A DNA stretch of 35,998 nt from a bacterium. Lineage in GTDB: Bacteria > Actinomycetota > Acidimicrobiia > Spongiisociales > ZC4RG35. Below the pieces are notes generated by a model. That model worked only from the letters and a program-made list of their open reading frames with translations, was not told the origin of the DNA and searched no databases. The stretch covers positions 7,522-43,519 of the forward strand of contig JAHEJW010000021.1 of NCBI GenBank assembly GCA_024638655.1, in the 5' to 3' direction. The translations under genes and the position numbers were made by a program. Positions within the stretch are counted from its first letter, which is position 1; each line of letters begins with the position of its first letter. This document shows positions 7,760-17,404 of the stretch, piece after piece.

Positions 7760-8235
7760 GGGTCGATGCCAGACAAGCCACCGAGTCCGACATCGAGGTA
7801 CTCACTCATCTCTACCGCAGGCTCGAAGAGGAGATGATCGACCTGCACCCGATGTGGCCACTGGCGGATGGTCTCGATGAGCCAGTCGATGAGTCCCTGC
7901 GACGAGTGTTGGAGGAACCCGATGGGATCACACTCATAGGAACCATCGACGGGCATCCGTTCGGGTTCCTCTACGCCAGGGTTGAGCCCTTGCTGAGACT
8001 GGCCGGCGGCGAGAAGGTTGGGGCCATCCGGCTCATATTCGTGGACCATGAGGCGCGCGAAGTAGCAGTGGGAGAGGCCATGCGCGAGACGGCAATGGCA
8101 ATGCTTCGTGATCGCGGGATCACCAAGTTCGATGCGCACGTCCTTCCCGGACATCGGCTCGCAAAGAACTTCTTCGAGGCCGGAGGATTCAGCGCCCGCT
8201 CGATCGTCATGCATCACGACGATGACAAGGAGTGA
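7756..8235 (+). CDS. GNAT-family N-acetyltransferase
   Basis: This 159-residue GNAT fold protein contains a helix-rich N terminus (ATESDIEVLTHLYRRL), a central strand region (GFLYARVEPLL), the motif A area VDHEAREVAVGEAM, and a C-terminal KNFFEAGGF typical of GNATs. It would acetylate a small-molecule or protein amine with acetyl-CoA, but the substrate is unknown. The ATG overlaps the previous stop (ATGA). A GTG at 7729 is a possible longer start but lies well inside the glycosyltransferase. The end overlaps the Nudix gene by 14 bases. Confidence 0.8.
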   Translation: MRVDARQATESDIEVLTHLYRRLEEEMIDLHPMWPLADGLDEPVDESLRRVLEEPDGITLIGTIDGHPFGFLYARVEPLLRLAGGEKVGAIRLIFVDHEAREVAVGEAMRETAMAMLRDRGITKFDAHVLPGHRLAKNFFEAGGFSARSIVMHHDDDKE

Positions 8236-8617
8236 GCCACCCCAGGTTGGAGTAGGTGTGGCTGTCGTCGATCAGGGTCGTCTGCTCATGGTGAAGAGAG
8301 GGCGCGAGCCCGGGAAGGGACTCTGGGCGGTGCCTGGAGGAAAGGTGAGGCGCGGCGAGCCCCTCGCCGAGGCGGCGCGTCGCGAGGTGCTCGAGGAAAC
8401 GGGTCTGAATGTCGAGATCGGCGAAGTGATATGGGTGGGAGAGCATCTCTCTGACGACCACCACATCGTCCTCATCGACTTTCTCGGTACTGTCATCGAA
8501 GGCAACCTCGAGGCAGCCGATGACGCAGATGACGCTAGATGGGTGGAGTTGTCGGAAGCTGAGGAGTATCCATTGACACCTACCATGTATGAGCTCGTCG
8601 AGGAGCTACGAGGATGA
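8222..8617 (+). CDS. Nudix hydrolase
   Basis: This is a 131-residue MutT-like protein. The Nudix box runs from G40 to about L62 and fits Gx5Ex7REUxEExGU exactly, with G40, E46, R54, E55, E58, E59 and G61. An upstream LLMVKRGREPGKGLW and WAVPGG are typical of housecleaning Nudix enzymes acting on nucleoside di- or triphosphates or ADP-ribose. The ATG at 8222 is within the end of the GNAT gene. Its stop overlaps the ATG of the peptidase gene by four bases. The substrate cannot be told from sequence. Confidence 0.9.
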   Translation: MTRSEPPQVGVGVAVVDQGRLLMVKRGREPGKGLWAVPGGKVRRGEPLAEAARREVLEETGLNVEIGEVIWVGEHLSDDHHIVLIDFLGTVIEGNLEAADDADDARWVELSEAEEYPLTPTMYELVEELRG

Positions 8618-9942
8618 CCACAGACGTCGTCGAGCTGTTGCAGCAGCTGATTCGCAATGCCTGCGTCAATGATGGGACGCCAGAGAGTGGACATGAACAC
8701 CGCTCCGTGGCGACTTTGCAGGACTTCTTCGGGGTGGCCGGCGAGGTGTTCGAGCCCGTTCCGGGTCGGCAATCGCTCATCTACCGCATCGAGGGCTCTG
8801 ACTCCGCTGCACCGTCGCTGGCCTTGGTGCCACATTTGGACGTGGTGCCGGTGCAAGAGGAGGGATGGAGCCAGGATCCGTTCGGGGCCGAGATCGTCGA
8901 CGGCTTCGTGTATGGGCGAGGAGCTGTCGACATGCTCAATGTCACCGCGGCAATGGCGGTCGCGGCCAGGCCCTACATCCGGAAGGAACTGGAGCCTCGA
9001 GGAGACCTGGTCTTCGTCGGAGCAGCGGATGAGGAGGCTGGCGGCGTCCATGGAGCCCACGCGTTGGTCGATCGTCGATGGGACCTCGTCGGCGCCGAAT
9101 ATCTCCTCACCGAGGTCGCCTATCCACCCCTCTCCCACGTCGACCAGCCCACCGTCCCGGTGGCAGTGGGCGAGAAGGGGGCGTTCTGGTCGATCCTGAA
9201 GGCTTCAGGGACACCGGGTCACGGTTCAGCCCCGTATAGATCAGACAACGCGCTCCAGAAGATCGTGGAGGCTCTCCATGGGATTTTCGAGGCGCCGTTC
9301 CCGGTGGGGATAAGCCCGGAGTGGATCCGATTCGTAGAAGCCCTGTCACTGGACGGTGACCTCAAGGAGGCGTTGACCGATCCGGATCGAGTGGACGAGG
9401 CGATCGACATGCTCGCCGTCACGGATCCTCTCTTTGCCCGCTATGTCCACGCCGTCACTCACATGACCGTGTCGCCGAACATGCTCCGCTCCGGGGTCAA
9501 GGCGAACGTGATTGCCGACGCGGCCACGGCCAACATCGACGTCAGGGCGTTGCCCGACATGGATCGCGATTACGTCGACTCCTATCTCCGGAAGTCCATG
9601 GGTACTGCCAGGGACGAGATCGACATCACCCCGGTTTCGGACTGGGGAGCCACCATCAGTCCGACCGACAACCTGCTCTGGGAAGCGATCGCGGATGGAG
9701 TTGCCGAGATGGAGGGCCACCGCAATCTCCTGCCGACCCTCATGAACGTTGGCACCGACGCACGGTTCTTCAGAAAGAAGGGCACCATCGCACACGGTGT
9801 CGGGTTGTTCGACGATCGCATGACATTCTCAGAGATGCTGGCGCTGTTTCACGGCCATGACGAGAGGGTGTCCGTCGTCTCCGTCGAGCGCACCACAGCC
9901 CTGTACGGTCGTGTCCTCGAGAGATTCCTCACGCCAAGTTGA
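8614..9942 (+). CDS. M20-family metallopeptidase/deacylase
   Basis: This 442-residue zinc enzyme belongs to the ArgE/DapE/CPG2 family. Metal-binding and catalytic positions are visible: PHLDVVPV (H74, D76), GRGAVDML (D106), ADEEAGG (E140, E141), and a late AHGVGLF histidine. A dimerisation (bacterial exopeptidase) domain lies between. Likely activity is hydrolysis of a small acylated amino acid or dipeptide. Start and stop both overlap the neighbours (ATGA with Nudix, TTGA with HAD), so the gene sits inside a tightly coupled operon. The precise substrate is not inferable. Confidence 0.85.
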   Translation: MTTDVVELLQQLIRNACVNDGTPESGHEHRSVATLQDFFGVAGEVFEPVPGRQSLIYRIEGSDSAAPSLALVPHLDVVPVQEEGWSQDPFGAEIVDGFVYGRGAVDMLNVTAAMAVAARPYIRKELEPRGDLVFVGAADEEAGGVHGAHALVDRRWDLVGAEYLLTEVAYPPLSHVDQPTVPVAVGEKGAFWSILKASGTPGHGSAPYRSDNALQKIVEALHGIFEAPFPVGISPEWIRFVEALSLDGDLKEALTDPDRVDEAIDMLAVTDPLFARYVHAVTHMTVSPNMLRSGVKANVIADAATANIDVRALPDMDRDYVDSYLRKSMGTARDEIDITPVSDWGATISPTDNLLWEAIADGVAEMEGHRNLLPTLMNVGTDARFFRKKGTIAHGVGLFDDRMTFSEMLALFHGHDERVSVVSVERTTALYGRVLERFLTPS

Positions 9943-10712
9943 CCTGGGTCATCTGTGATCTGGACGGGGTCCTCTATCGCGGGAGGGTTGCCCTGCCCGG
10001 ATCGCCCGAAGCTCTCCAGCGGCTGGGAGCCTCAGGAGTCCGCGTTCTCTTTGCCACAAACAACTCGACACGCTCACCATCGGACGCAGCCGAGAAGATA
10101 GAGGCCGTCACCGGTGTCGAAGTGGATCCCTACGACGTACTCACTTCGGCAGAGGCTTCAGCGACCATCCTCGGCCCGGGAGACGGCCCCGTCATGGTCA
10201 TCGGCGAGAGCGGAATCGTCCAAGCCGTCAAAGGAAGAGGCCTGACGATGACCACAGAACCCGACGAGGCCAGGGCCGTGGTTGTCGGGCTCTATCGGGA
10301 CTTGAGTTATGACGACATCGCCAGGGCGGCCGACGCCATCCGAGCTGGAGCACGATTCATCGCCACCAACACCGATGGCACCTTTCCGACGGCCAATGGG
10401 ATGAAGCCGGGGTCGGGGGCCATAGTCGCAGCGATAGCGGCGGTCGCGGGCCAAGAGCCCGAAATCTGCGGGAAGCCCCACTCGCCGATGCTCGCTCTGA
10501 TCAAGAGCAGGGGAGTGACCGGTGACGTCTGGGTCATTGGTGACAGAGCGGACACGGACATTGCTCTCGCCGAGGGTGAATCGGGATGGAGGTCGATACT
10601 CGTGTTGACTGGTGTGACCCGGCCCGGAGAACCCACAGGGGACGCCGATCACGTCGTCGCGGATCTTGCGGCAGCGGTAGATGTGGTGCTCGGTGACCGC
10701 CAGCAGCGATAA
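9939..10712 (+). CDS. HAD-IIA phosphatase (NagD-like)
   Basis: This 257-residue HAD-superfamily phosphatase of the IIA subfamily has the nucleophile motif DLDGVLYRG near residues 7-15 (catalytic D7 and D9), NNSTRSP as the motif II area, GKPHSPML with the conserved Lys, and the metal-site VIGDRADTDIALA. M. tuberculosis has the corresponding phosphatase Rv1692, a glycerol-3-phosphate phosphatase, at this place. The TTG start overlaps the M20 stop. Glycerol 3-phosphate as substrate is an inference from synteny. Confidence 0.88.
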   Translation: MTWVICDLDGVLYRGRVALPGSPEALQRLGASGVRVLFATNNSTRSPSDAAEKIEAVTGVEVDPYDVLTSAEASATILGPGDGPVMVIGESGIVQAVKGRGLTMTTEPDEARAVVVGLYRDLSYDDIARAADAIRAGARFIATNTDGTFPTANGMKPGSGAIVAAIAAVAGQEPEICGKPHSPMLALIKSRGVTGDVWVIGDRADTDIALAEGESGWRSILVLTGVTRPGEPTGDADHVVADLAAAVDVVLGDRQQR

Positions 10713-10720
10713 TCGGCGAT

Positions 10721-10861
10721 ATGGAAATCGACCAGACCGACATCGAAGCCATAGAGGCGGCGCTGGAGAAGCTCGAGCAAATCGATCCTGCAGATCTGCC
10801 CGAGCCTGCAGCGGACCTCGCCGACATCCTGGCCCGGCTGCTCGAACGATTGGAGCAGTGA
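10721..10861 (+). CDS. 46-residue acidic helical protein (Rv1693-like position)
   Basis: This short ORF starts with ATG at 10721 and ends with TGA at 10859-10861. The product is rich in Glu, Leu, Ala and Ile, with no Cys, and looks like two helices joined by DPADLPEP. It lies between the HAD phosphatase and nadK, where M. tuberculosis has the small gene Rv1693 of unknown function. The start follows a nine-base gap from the upstream stop. The coding case rests on position and composition. Confidence 0.6.
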   Translation: MEIDQTDIEAIEAALEKLEQIDPADLPEPAADLADILARLLERLEQ

Positions 10862-10868
10862 CGCAACC

Positions 10869-11645
10869 GTGAGATTCGCTCTGGAGACCCGGGCGGGCCG
10901 ACCCTCGATCGACGAGTTCACCGACCTCCTCACCCAGGTCATCATCGCAAATGGCGCCGAGGTCGTCGCCGATCGTGAGACCCGGCCGGACATGGTTCTC
11001 GCAGTCGGGGGTGATGGGACCATGCTCGCCGCGGTACAGCGATCGGTTGCCTGGGATGTCCCGGTGCTCGGCTTCAACCTGGGAACTCTCGGCTTCCTCG
11101 CCGCGGCGGAGCCTTCGGAGCTCGAAGACGTAGTGAAGCGCCTGGTCGGAGATGAGTTCGATACCGAAGATCGGACCACGGTCGCAGCCTCGATCGGAGA
11201 GGCCACAGCTGTTGGCATCAACGACGTGGTTGTGGAGAAGATCGACAGCACCAGGCTGGTGAGCCTCGATGTGGACATCGACGGCGTCTCCTTTGCCACA
11301 TACCGGGCGGACGGGCTCATAGTTGCCACGCCCACCGGCTCGACCGCTTACTCCTTTTCGGCCGGCGGGCCTTTGGTCGACCCGGCGGTCGATTCACTGG
11401 TCATAACACCAGTTGCCTCCCATTCACTCTTCGACAGGGCGCTGGTCATCCCGGGCGGGCGCGAGATCGTTGTGACGGTGAGTCGTGATCGGAGCGTCAA
11501 GGTCAACGTCGACAAGACAGAACTGGGCCAGTTGGGCAACGGCGAGTCGGTCACTATCCGTCGGGGAGTCGTGCCGGCACGATTCGTCCACCTCGAAGGT
11601 CCCAGCTTTGCCGGTCTGGTCAGAGAGAAGTTCGGTCTGTACTGA
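10869..11645 (+). CDS. nadK: NAD kinase
   Basis: This 258-residue ATP-NAD kinase makes NADP in the cytosol. The signature GGDGT is at 47-51, followed by GFNLGTLGFL and the second motif TPTGSTAYSFSAGGP. Length is slightly below the roughly 300 of many homologues, since the N-terminal part is short. Starts with GTG, seven bases after the small upstream gene. The final base is the A of the recN ATG, so it overlaps recN by one base (TGATG). M. tuberculosis has tlyA between the small gene and ppnK; here it is absent. Confidence 0.95.
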   Translation: MRFALETRAGRPSIDEFTDLLTQVIIANGAEVVADRETRPDMVLAVGGDGTMLAAVQRSVAWDVPVLGFNLGTLGFLAAAEPSELEDVVKRLVGDEFDTEDRTTVAASIGEATAVGINDVVVEKIDSTRLVSLDVDIDGVSFATYRADGLIVATPTGSTAYSFSAGGPLVDPAVDSLVITPVASHSLFDRALVIPGGREIVVTVSRDRSVKVNVDKTELGQLGNGESVTIRRGVVPARFVHLEGPSFAGLVREKFGLY

Positions 11646-13243
11646 TGCTCACTCATCTCAGGGTCTCGAATCTCGGTGTTCTGGCGGATGCCTCAATAGA
11701 GCCGGCTTCGGGGCTGACTGTCGTCACGGGCGAGACTGGAGCTGGGAAGACCCTCCTCCTTGGAGGGCTGAGGTTGCTCTTGGGGGACAAGGCGGACGCT
11801 TCCGCCGTGGGCCCGTTCGGCCCAGCCGCTCAGGCGGACGGTCTTTTCGTCTCCGGAGACGAGGAGTTGGGCGTCACACGTGTCGTCCCGGCCGATGGAA
11901 GAAGTCGGGCGCACGTGGACGGCTCCATCGTATCTGCCACGACCTTGCAGGAGCGGGCCGGTGCCCTGGTCGAGATAGTCGGCCAGCACGATCAAATCAG
12001 CCTTCGACAGACTTCGCGTGTCCTCTCGCTCATCGACTCGGCGCTCGACGACGAAGGTCGGCGCCACCTCGATCGCTACAACGCTGCTTGGAGCCGTCTC
12101 CAGGAGCTGCGAAAGCGGCAAGCGGATCTGGGGGGGAATGAGATGGCATTGCGACAGGAGCTCGACCTGGTCCGGTTCCAGGCGACCGAGATCGACGCCG
12201 CCTCCCTCCAGGCCGAGGAGGATCGGTCATTGGAGGGTGAGGCCGCCCGACATGAGAACATCTCCGAGATCACCGAGCTTCTAGCCGAAACGGCCGGCCT
12301 CGGCGAGAAGATGGGCGAGGACGCGGGAGAGCTCGTTTCCAGAGTGCGAAAGCTGGCCGGGATCGACACGGAGCAACGTCATCTCGCCGAGCAGGCGGAG
12401 GGTCTTGCCGCAAACCTCTACGAGCTCGTCACCGAGGTCAGGAGGTCGGCAGACCATGTCGAAGTCGATCCCGAACGTGCGGAGATCGTCGAGCAGAGAC
12501 TCAACCTCATCGGGGCACTGAAGCGGAAGTACGGGCCCGCGCTTGCCGACGTGATCTCCTTCGGCGAGAGGGCGCAGAAGCGCCTCGCGGAGCTCGAGGA
12601 GACCCTGAGAGCCGCCGGACACATCGAGTCGGATCTTCAGGAAGCCCAGGAGGGGCTCGAGCAGGCAGGCGACGCGCTCACCACTTCGAGACGAGACGCC
12701 GCCGGCAGGATCGTTGTGGAAGGGGAGCGTCACCTAGCCCATCTCGGCCTCGAAAAGGCGAGTTTGATCGTCGACGTCCAGCCTCTGGCCGAGCCAGGGG
12801 CGCGTGGTGTCGACCAGGTACAGATTCTGTTCAGCTCCGACAGGCATCTCGAGCCGGGGCCGATATCCAGCGTTGCCTCCGGAGGTGAGCTCTCCAGGCT
12901 GGTGCTCGCGGTTCGCCTCGCCACCCGCTCACCCGCCACCGAGACCCTCGTGTTCGACGAGGTCGACGCCGGGGTGGGAGGGGCGACGGCTTTGGCGATG
13001 GGTCGGAAATTGGCAGCCTTGGCCGAGACCTCACAGGTGCTCTGTGTCACCCATCTACCTCAGGTCGCAGCCTTTGCCGAAATTCACTATGTGGTGACGA
13101 GGGATGGGGACCAGGCAAGGGCGCGACGCGTCACCGGTGAGGATCGCCTTCAAGAGATCTCAAGGATGCTGGCCGGCCTTCCCGAGAGCCAGGCCGGACA
13201 GGAGGCGGCCGCCGAGCTTCTGGCCGCTGCAGGAACCGGCTGA
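11645..13243 (+). CDS. recN: DNA repair protein RecN
   Basis: This SMC-like ATPase handles DNA ends in double-strand-break repair. The 532 residues contain Walker A GETGAGKT (29-36), a central coiled coil (about 150-360), the ABC signature SGGELSRLVL (about 411-420), Walker B VFDEVDAGVGG (about 436), and VLCVTHLPQVAAFA. It is somewhat shorter than many RecN proteins because the coiled coil is short. It follows nadK as in mycobacteria. Downstream, steA and mctB, found before pyrG in M. tuberculosis, are missing. Confidence 0.95.
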   Translation: MLTHLRVSNLGVLADASIEPASGLTVVTGETGAGKTLLLGGLRLLLGDKADASAVGPFGPAAQADGLFVSGDEELGVTRVVPADGRSRAHVDGSIVSATTLQERAGALVEIVGQHDQISLRQTSRVLSLIDSALDDEGRRHLDRYNAAWSRLQELRKRQADLGGNEMALRQELDLVRFQATEIDAASLQAEEDRSLEGEAARHENISEITELLAETAGLGEKMGEDAGELVSRVRKLAGIDTEQRHLAEQAEGLAANLYELVTEVRRSADHVEVDPERAEIVEQRLNLIGALKRKYGPALADVISFGERAQKRLAELEETLRAAGHIESDLQEAQEGLEQAGDALTTSRRDAAGRIVVEGERHLAHLGLEKASLIVDVQPLAEPGARGVDQVQILFSSDRHLEPGPISSVASGGELSRLVLAVRLATRSPATETLVFDEVDAGVGGATALAMGRKLAALAETSQVLCVTHLPQVAAFAEIHYVVTRDGDQARARRVTGEDRLQEISRMLAGLPESQAGQEAAAELLAAAGTG

Positions 13244-13312
13244 ATGGATATCTTCAAAGTGCACCGAACCGGGGCGGCAACGCGATTGAGTGGAAGCAAC
13301 TCCATCGGGTGC

Positions 13313-13318
13313 TACTGT
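13313..13318 (+). promoter_or_regulatory. putative extended -10 element of pyrG
   Basis: TGCTACTGT (13310-13318) carries an extended -10 (TGn before TACTGT). It lies 11 bases before the pyrG ATG, so the transcript would start about five bases before the codon. A TTGAGT at 13285-13290 is too far (about 22 bases) for a standard -35. Confidence 0.4.
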
Positions 13319-13329
13319 GACATCCCGTC

Positions 13330-15042
13330 ATGAACGGGTCCCTGCTCTCTCCAGATTCCCTCCCTGAGAGAACCACGCCCGACCGCAACGAGACCAAATA
13401 CGTCTTCGTCACCGGTGGCGTCGTGTCGAGTCTGGGGAAAGGCATTGCTGCGGCATCTCTGGGTCGTCTGCTCAAGGCGAGGGGCCTGAAGGTCGTCAAC
13501 CAGAAGCTCGACCCTTACATCAACGTGGATCCGGGGACGATGAACCCCTTTCAGCACGGCGAGGTGTTCGTCACCGACGACGGCGGGGAGACCGACCTCG
13601 ATCTGGGTCACTACGAGAGATTCACAGGAGAGAACCTGAAGAGGACATCGAATGTGACGGCCGGTTCGGTCTACCTCTCGGTGATCCAGAAGGAACGGAG
13701 GGGTGACTACCTGGGCGACACCGTCCAGGTGATTCCTCACATAACAAACGAGATCAAGGATCGGATTCGACGTGTAGCCGATGGAGACGTCGACGTCGTC
13801 ATCACCGAGGTCGGGGGCACGGTCGGCGACATCGAGAGCCTGCCCTTCCTGGAAGCCATCCGTCAGTACGGCAACGATGTCGGGCGCCGCAATGTCCTTT
13901 TCCTCCACGTGACTCTCGTCCCATACATCGCTACGTCCGAAGAGTTGAAGACCAAGCCGACCCAGCACTCGGTTGCCGAGTTGCGCAGCAAAGGCATCCA
14001 CCCCGATGTCATCGTCGTCAGGTCCGATCGTGAGATCGATGAGTCGGCTCGCAAGAAGATCAGCCTGTTCTGTGACGTTGAGGAGAGGGCGGTCATAGCC
14101 GCACCGGACGCACGGGACATCTACGAAGTTCCCCTGATACTCCATGAAGGCGGGCTGGATGACGTCGTATGTGATCGTCTCAACCTCATAACCGGCCCAC
14201 CCAGCCTCGATTCCTGGCGGGCGATGGTCGACAAAGCGCTCTCGGCCAGCGAGAAGGTCACCGTCGGCATAGTCGGCAAATACGTCGATCTGCCTGACGC
14301 CTACCTTTCGGTGGCCGAAGCGCTCCGGCATGGGGCAGCCTCCGAGGGTCTCGAGCTGGACCTCCAATGGATACCGAGTGACGAGCTGACGGGTCTTCTC
14401 GCAGAGTCATATCTCGACGAGCTCGATGGGATAGTGATCCCGGGCGGCTTTGGCTATAGGGGGGTGGAGGGCAAGATCCAGGCCATCACATACGCCAGGG
14501 AGAACGGCGTTCCTTTCTTGGGCCTCTGCCTGGGGCTGCAATGCGCCGTGATCGAGATTGCCCGGTCGGTCCTGGGGCATCCCGAAGCGAACAGCACCGA
14601 GTTCGATCCGTCGACTCCGCATCCGGTAATCGACCTGATGTCATCTCAGGAGGACGTCGAGGATATGGGTGGAACCATGCGCCTGGGTCTGTATGCGGCG
14701 AAGCTCGCCGAAGGCTCCAGGGTTCGCGCCCTATACGGTGAGGAGCTGGTCTACGAGCGCCATCGGCACCGTTGGGAGGTCAACAACAGATATCGCAGAG
14801 ACCTGGAGGCCGCCGGCATGCGTCTCTCCGGGCTGTCCCCCGACGACAACCTGGTCGAATACGTCGAACTGGTCGATCATCCGTTCTTCGTTGCCACCCA
14901 GGCACATCCCGAGTTCCGATCACGACCCGACCGCCCGCATCCGTTGTTTGCCGGTCTCATCGCTGCGGCAGCCGCCCGACGGGGAGGTGTTGTGGACCTC
15001 AGCATCGAGGAGGACGCCGAGGAGGGAGTGACAACGAAGTGA
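13330..15042 (+). CDS. pyrG: CTP synthase
   Basis: This 570-residue enzyme converts UTP to CTP with glutamine and ATP. The synthase domain begins at about residue 24 with [16 protein letters not shown], and the C-terminal class I glutamine amidotransferase has Cys400 in LGLCLGLQ and H526/E528 in AHPEF. Most homologues start immediately before that beginning, so about 23 N-terminal residues are extra. No closer in-frame ATG or GTG is obvious. It heads a long overlapping run, and its stop overlaps the GTG of ald by three bases. Confidence 0.97.
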   Translation: MNGSLLSPDSLPERTTPDRNETKYVFVTGGVVSSLGKGIAAASLGRLLKARGLKVVNQKLDPYINVDPGTMNPFQHGEVFVTDDGGETDLDLGHYERFTGENLKRTSNVTAGSVYLSVIQKERRGDYLGDTVQVIPHITNEIKDRIRRVADGDVDVVITEVGGTVGDIESLPFLEAIRQYGNDVGRRNVLFLHVTLVPYIATSEELKTKPTQHSVAELRSKGIHPDVIVVRSDREIDESARKKISLFCDVEERAVIAAPDARDIYEVPLILHEGGLDDVVCDRLNLITGPPSLDSWRAMVDKALSASEKVTVGIVGKYVDLPDAYLSVAEALRHGAASEGLELDLQWIPSDELTGLLAESYLDELDGIVIPGGFGYRGVEGKIQAITYARENGVPFLGLCLGLQCAVIEIARSVLGHPEANSTEFDPSTPHPVIDLMSSQEDVEDMGGTMRLGLYAAKLAEGSRVRALYGEELVYERHRHRWEVNNRYRRDLEAAGMRLSGLSPDDNLVEYVELVDHPFFVATQAHPEFRSRPDRPHPLFAGLIAAAAARRGGVVDLSIEEDAEEGVTTK

Positions 15043-16157
15043 TCGTCGGTGTTCCCAAGGAGACGAAAACCGCCGAGCACCGGGTAGCAATCACACCCAT
15101 CGGAGTCCGGGAGCTCACCGAGCGCGGCCACGAGGTCCTCATCGAGAAGAGCGCGGGCGAAGGCTCGACCATCCACGACGAGGAGTACGAGGCCCAAGGG
15201 GCCAAGATCGTCCCGACCGCGGGAGACGTCTTCGACGGGGCAGAGATGATCTTGAAGGTCAAAGAGCCTCAGCCGTCGGAAGTCGAGCTGTTCACCGAGA
15301 ACCAAATCCTGTTCACGTATCTCCATCTCGCGGCATACCCAAGGCTCGCCGAGGGTCTGCGCAGGAAGGGGATCGTCGCAATCGCGTACGAGACCGTTCA
15401 GACGAGTGCGGGAGCTCTTCCACTTCTCGCTCCAATGTCGGAGATTGCCGGAAGAATGGCGACCCAGGTGGGCGCCTACTTCCTGGAAAAGACCCAGGGT
15501 GGCAGGGGCATCCTCCTCGGTGGAGTGGCGGGTGTCAGCCCCGGAAAGGTCGTGATCATCGGAGCGGGCATGGCGGGGTCCAATGCAGCCGTAATAGCCA
15601 TGGGCATGCAGGGCGACGTCGTCGTCCTCGACACCGACGCCGAGAAGCTACGACGAATCGACTCGCTGTATCAGGGAAGGGTCGTCACCCTCCACTCCAA
15701 CAAGCTGACCCTCGAGGAGCAGGTCCTCGGTGCGGATCTCGTCATCGGAACGGTTCTCGTCCCTGGGGCTTCCGCACCGAAGCTGGTCACCGAGGACATG
15801 GTTCGATCGATGAAGCGGGGAGCGGTTCTCGTCGATGTGGCCATCGACCAGGGCGGCTGTTTCGAGACATCGAGAGAGACCACACACACCGACCCGGTCT
15901 ACGAAGTACACGAGATCCTCCACTACGCCGTGGGCAACATCCCGGGTGCGGTGCCGCATACCTCCACATATGCGCTGACCAACGCAACTCTGCGATATGC
16001 AGTGACGCTGGCTGACGAGGGGGTCGGCGAGGCGGTGAGAGCCCACCCGGAGCTCAAGGCTGGTGTCAACATAGTTGGTGAGTCTGTCTGTCATCCGGCC
16101 GTTGCGACGAGTCTCGGAGCGGATCACGTCGATCCCCTGACCGTGCTGGGGGCGTGA
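15039..16157 (+). CDS. ald: alanine dehydrogenase
   Basis: This 372-residue NAD-dependent enzyme interconverts alanine with pyruvate and ammonia. It begins [10 protein letters not shown], has [17 protein letters not shown] (catalytic His region), the Rossmann motif [10 protein letters not shown] and the late [15 protein letters not shown] typical of Ald. The GTG at 15039 overlaps the pyrG stop; a more upstream start would run into pyrG without homology. It is placed between pyrG and xerD, where M. tuberculosis has a Nudix gene. Its stop overlaps the xerD GTG. Confidence 0.95.
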   Translation: MIVGVPKETKTAEHRVAITPIGVRELTERGHEVLIEKSAGEGSTIHDEEYEAQGAKIVPTAGDVFDGAEMILKVKEPQPSEVELFTENQILFTYLHLAAYPRLAEGLRRKGIVAIAYETVQTSAGALPLLAPMSEIAGRMATQVGAYFLEKTQGGRGILLGGVAGVSPGKVVIIGAGMAGSNAAVIAMGMQGDVVVLDTDAEKLRRIDSLYQGRVVTLHSNKLTLEEQVLGADLVIGTVLVPGASAPKLVTEDMVRSMKRGAVLVDVAIDQGGCFETSRETTHTDPVYEVHEILHYAVGNIPGAVPHTSTYALTNATLRYAVTLADEGVGEAVRAHPELKAGVNIVGESVCHPAVATSLGADHVDPLTVLGA

Positions 16158-17050
16158 CTCCGACGGACCTACCGATCGACCAGGCGATCGAGGAATATCT
16201 GATTGCCTTGAGAGTCGAACGCGGGCTCTCTCGAAACACGATCGAGGCCTACCAGCGGGACCTTGGCCAGTACGAGGGATTTCTGGCCGGGAGAGACCCT
16301 AGCGACGAGCTTGTAGCCGGTTTCGTGTCGTCGCTGCGCAGGGAGGGCATGGCCGGCACGACGATCAATCGCAAAGTGGCGGCCATCCGGGGCCTGCACA
16401 GGTTCCTGGTGACTGAAGATCTCTCCAAGGACGACCCAACCGCCCTCATCGACAGTCCGAAGCGACCCGATCCCTTCCCCAAGGCCCTGACGGTCGAGGA
16501 GACGATCGCCCTCATGGAGTCAACGGGATCGGGGAGCGCTGCCGACCGGAGAGACCGCGCCCTGCTGGAGTTTCTCTACGCCACCGGGGCGAGAGTCTCC
16601 GAAGCGGTCGGGCTCGACATGGGGAACCTCGATCTGACCGACAAGATCGTCCTTGTCACTGGCAAGGGGGAGAAGCAGCGTCTGGTGCCCCTCGGGCGAA
16701 AGGCCGTCGAAGCCATGAGTGACTGGCTCCCCGACCGGCTTTCACTGCTCAAGCGAAACGAGCCAGGTGACCCGGTGTTCCTGAACATGCGGGGAAGGAG
16801 GCTGAGCCGGCAGGGAATGTTCAACATCGTCAAGAAACGTGCCGATGATGCGGGAATAGACCAGGACAAAGTCTCGCCTCACGTGTTGCGCCATTCGGCG
16901 GCAACTCACATGGTTGAGGCGGGTGCTGACCTGAGAACTGTCCAGGAAATGCTTGGGCACGCTACGATCTCTACTACCCAGGTCTACACGAAGGTGAGCT
17001 CGGCTCACCTGATGGAGATCTACGTCCAAGCACACCCGAGGAGCCGATGA
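16154..17050 (+). CDS. xerD: tyrosine recombinase XerD
   Basis: This 298-residue site-specific recombinase resolves chromosome dimers at dif with XerC and FtsK. The N-terminal SAM-like domain is residues 1-100. The catalytic set is visible: R147 (ATGARVSEA), K171 (TGKGEKQR), H243 and R246 (HVLRHSAATH), H269 (LGHATIS) and nucleophile Y278. Synteny with pyrG and scpAB and normal length support a housekeeping XerD rather than a phage integrase. The GTG start overlaps the ald stop; its own stop overlaps the next ATG. Confidence 0.93.
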   Translation: MTPTDLPIDQAIEEYLIALRVERGLSRNTIEAYQRDLGQYEGFLAGRDPSDELVAGFVSSLRREGMAGTTINRKVAAIRGLHRFLVTEDLSKDDPTALIDSPKRPDPFPKALTVEETIALMESTGSGSAADRRDRALLEFLYATGARVSEAVGLDMGNLDLTDKIVLVTGKGEKQRLVPLGRKAVEAMSDWLPDRLSLLKRNEPGDPVFLNMRGRRLSRQGMFNIVKKRADDAGIDQDKVSPHVLRHSAATHMVEAGADLRTVQEMLGHATISTTQVYTKVSSAHLMEIYVQAHPRSR

Positions 17051-17400
17051 TGGCGCTCGACATCGAAAACGCAGAGAAGACTCTCCGCAAGGAGAGAGAA
17101 CAACTGGTCCACCAGCTCGAGGAGCTCGGTGCCGCCGAATCCGGAGACCTCCGGTCGGACATCGATTTCGGCGGCAGCTTCGCCGACGCAGCCGCCGTCA
17201 CGGCCGAGCGCACGGAGGTGCTGGGGCTCGTCGAGTCCCTCAAGGGCCAACTCGACGACGTCGATGCCGCTCTGGCGCACATCCAAGCGGGCACCTACGG
17301 GACCTGCGACAACTGTGGCAACGAGATCGGAGCCGATCGTCTCGAGTTCCGACCGGCGTCGGTGCTCTGCGTCAACTGCAAAAACGCCTCGCGTAGCTGA
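17047..17400 (+). CDS. TraR/DksA-type zinc finger protein
   Basis: This 117-residue protein has an N-terminal coiled coil (about 5-80) and a C-terminal C4 zinc finger, with C87, C90, C108 and C111 in GTCDNCG and LCVNCK. Family members of this size (DksA, TraR, mycobacterial CarD-independent relatives) can act on RNA polymerase through its secondary channel. The acidic coiled-coil tip DGxxDxA typical of DksA is not clear, so a true DksA role is uncertain. It is coupled to xerD by an ATGA overlap. Confidence 0.85.
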   Translation: MMALDIENAEKTLRKEREQLVHQLEELGAAESGDLRSDIDFGGSFADAAAVTAERTEVLGLVESLKGQLDDVDAALAHIQAGTYGTCDNCGNEIGADRLEFRPASVLCVNCKNASRS

Positions 17401-17404
17401 CGAC

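Noticed and set aside
14772..15038. N-terminal extension of ald into pyrG
   Set aside because: The extra part is a shifted frame of pyrG; Ald homologues begin at MIVGVPKE, matching GTG 15039.
16154..17050. Tyrosine recombinase as a sign of a prophage or integrative element
   Set aside because: Synteny with pyrG and scpAB and the normal XerD length show a housekeeping recombinase; no att repeats or phage genes nearby.
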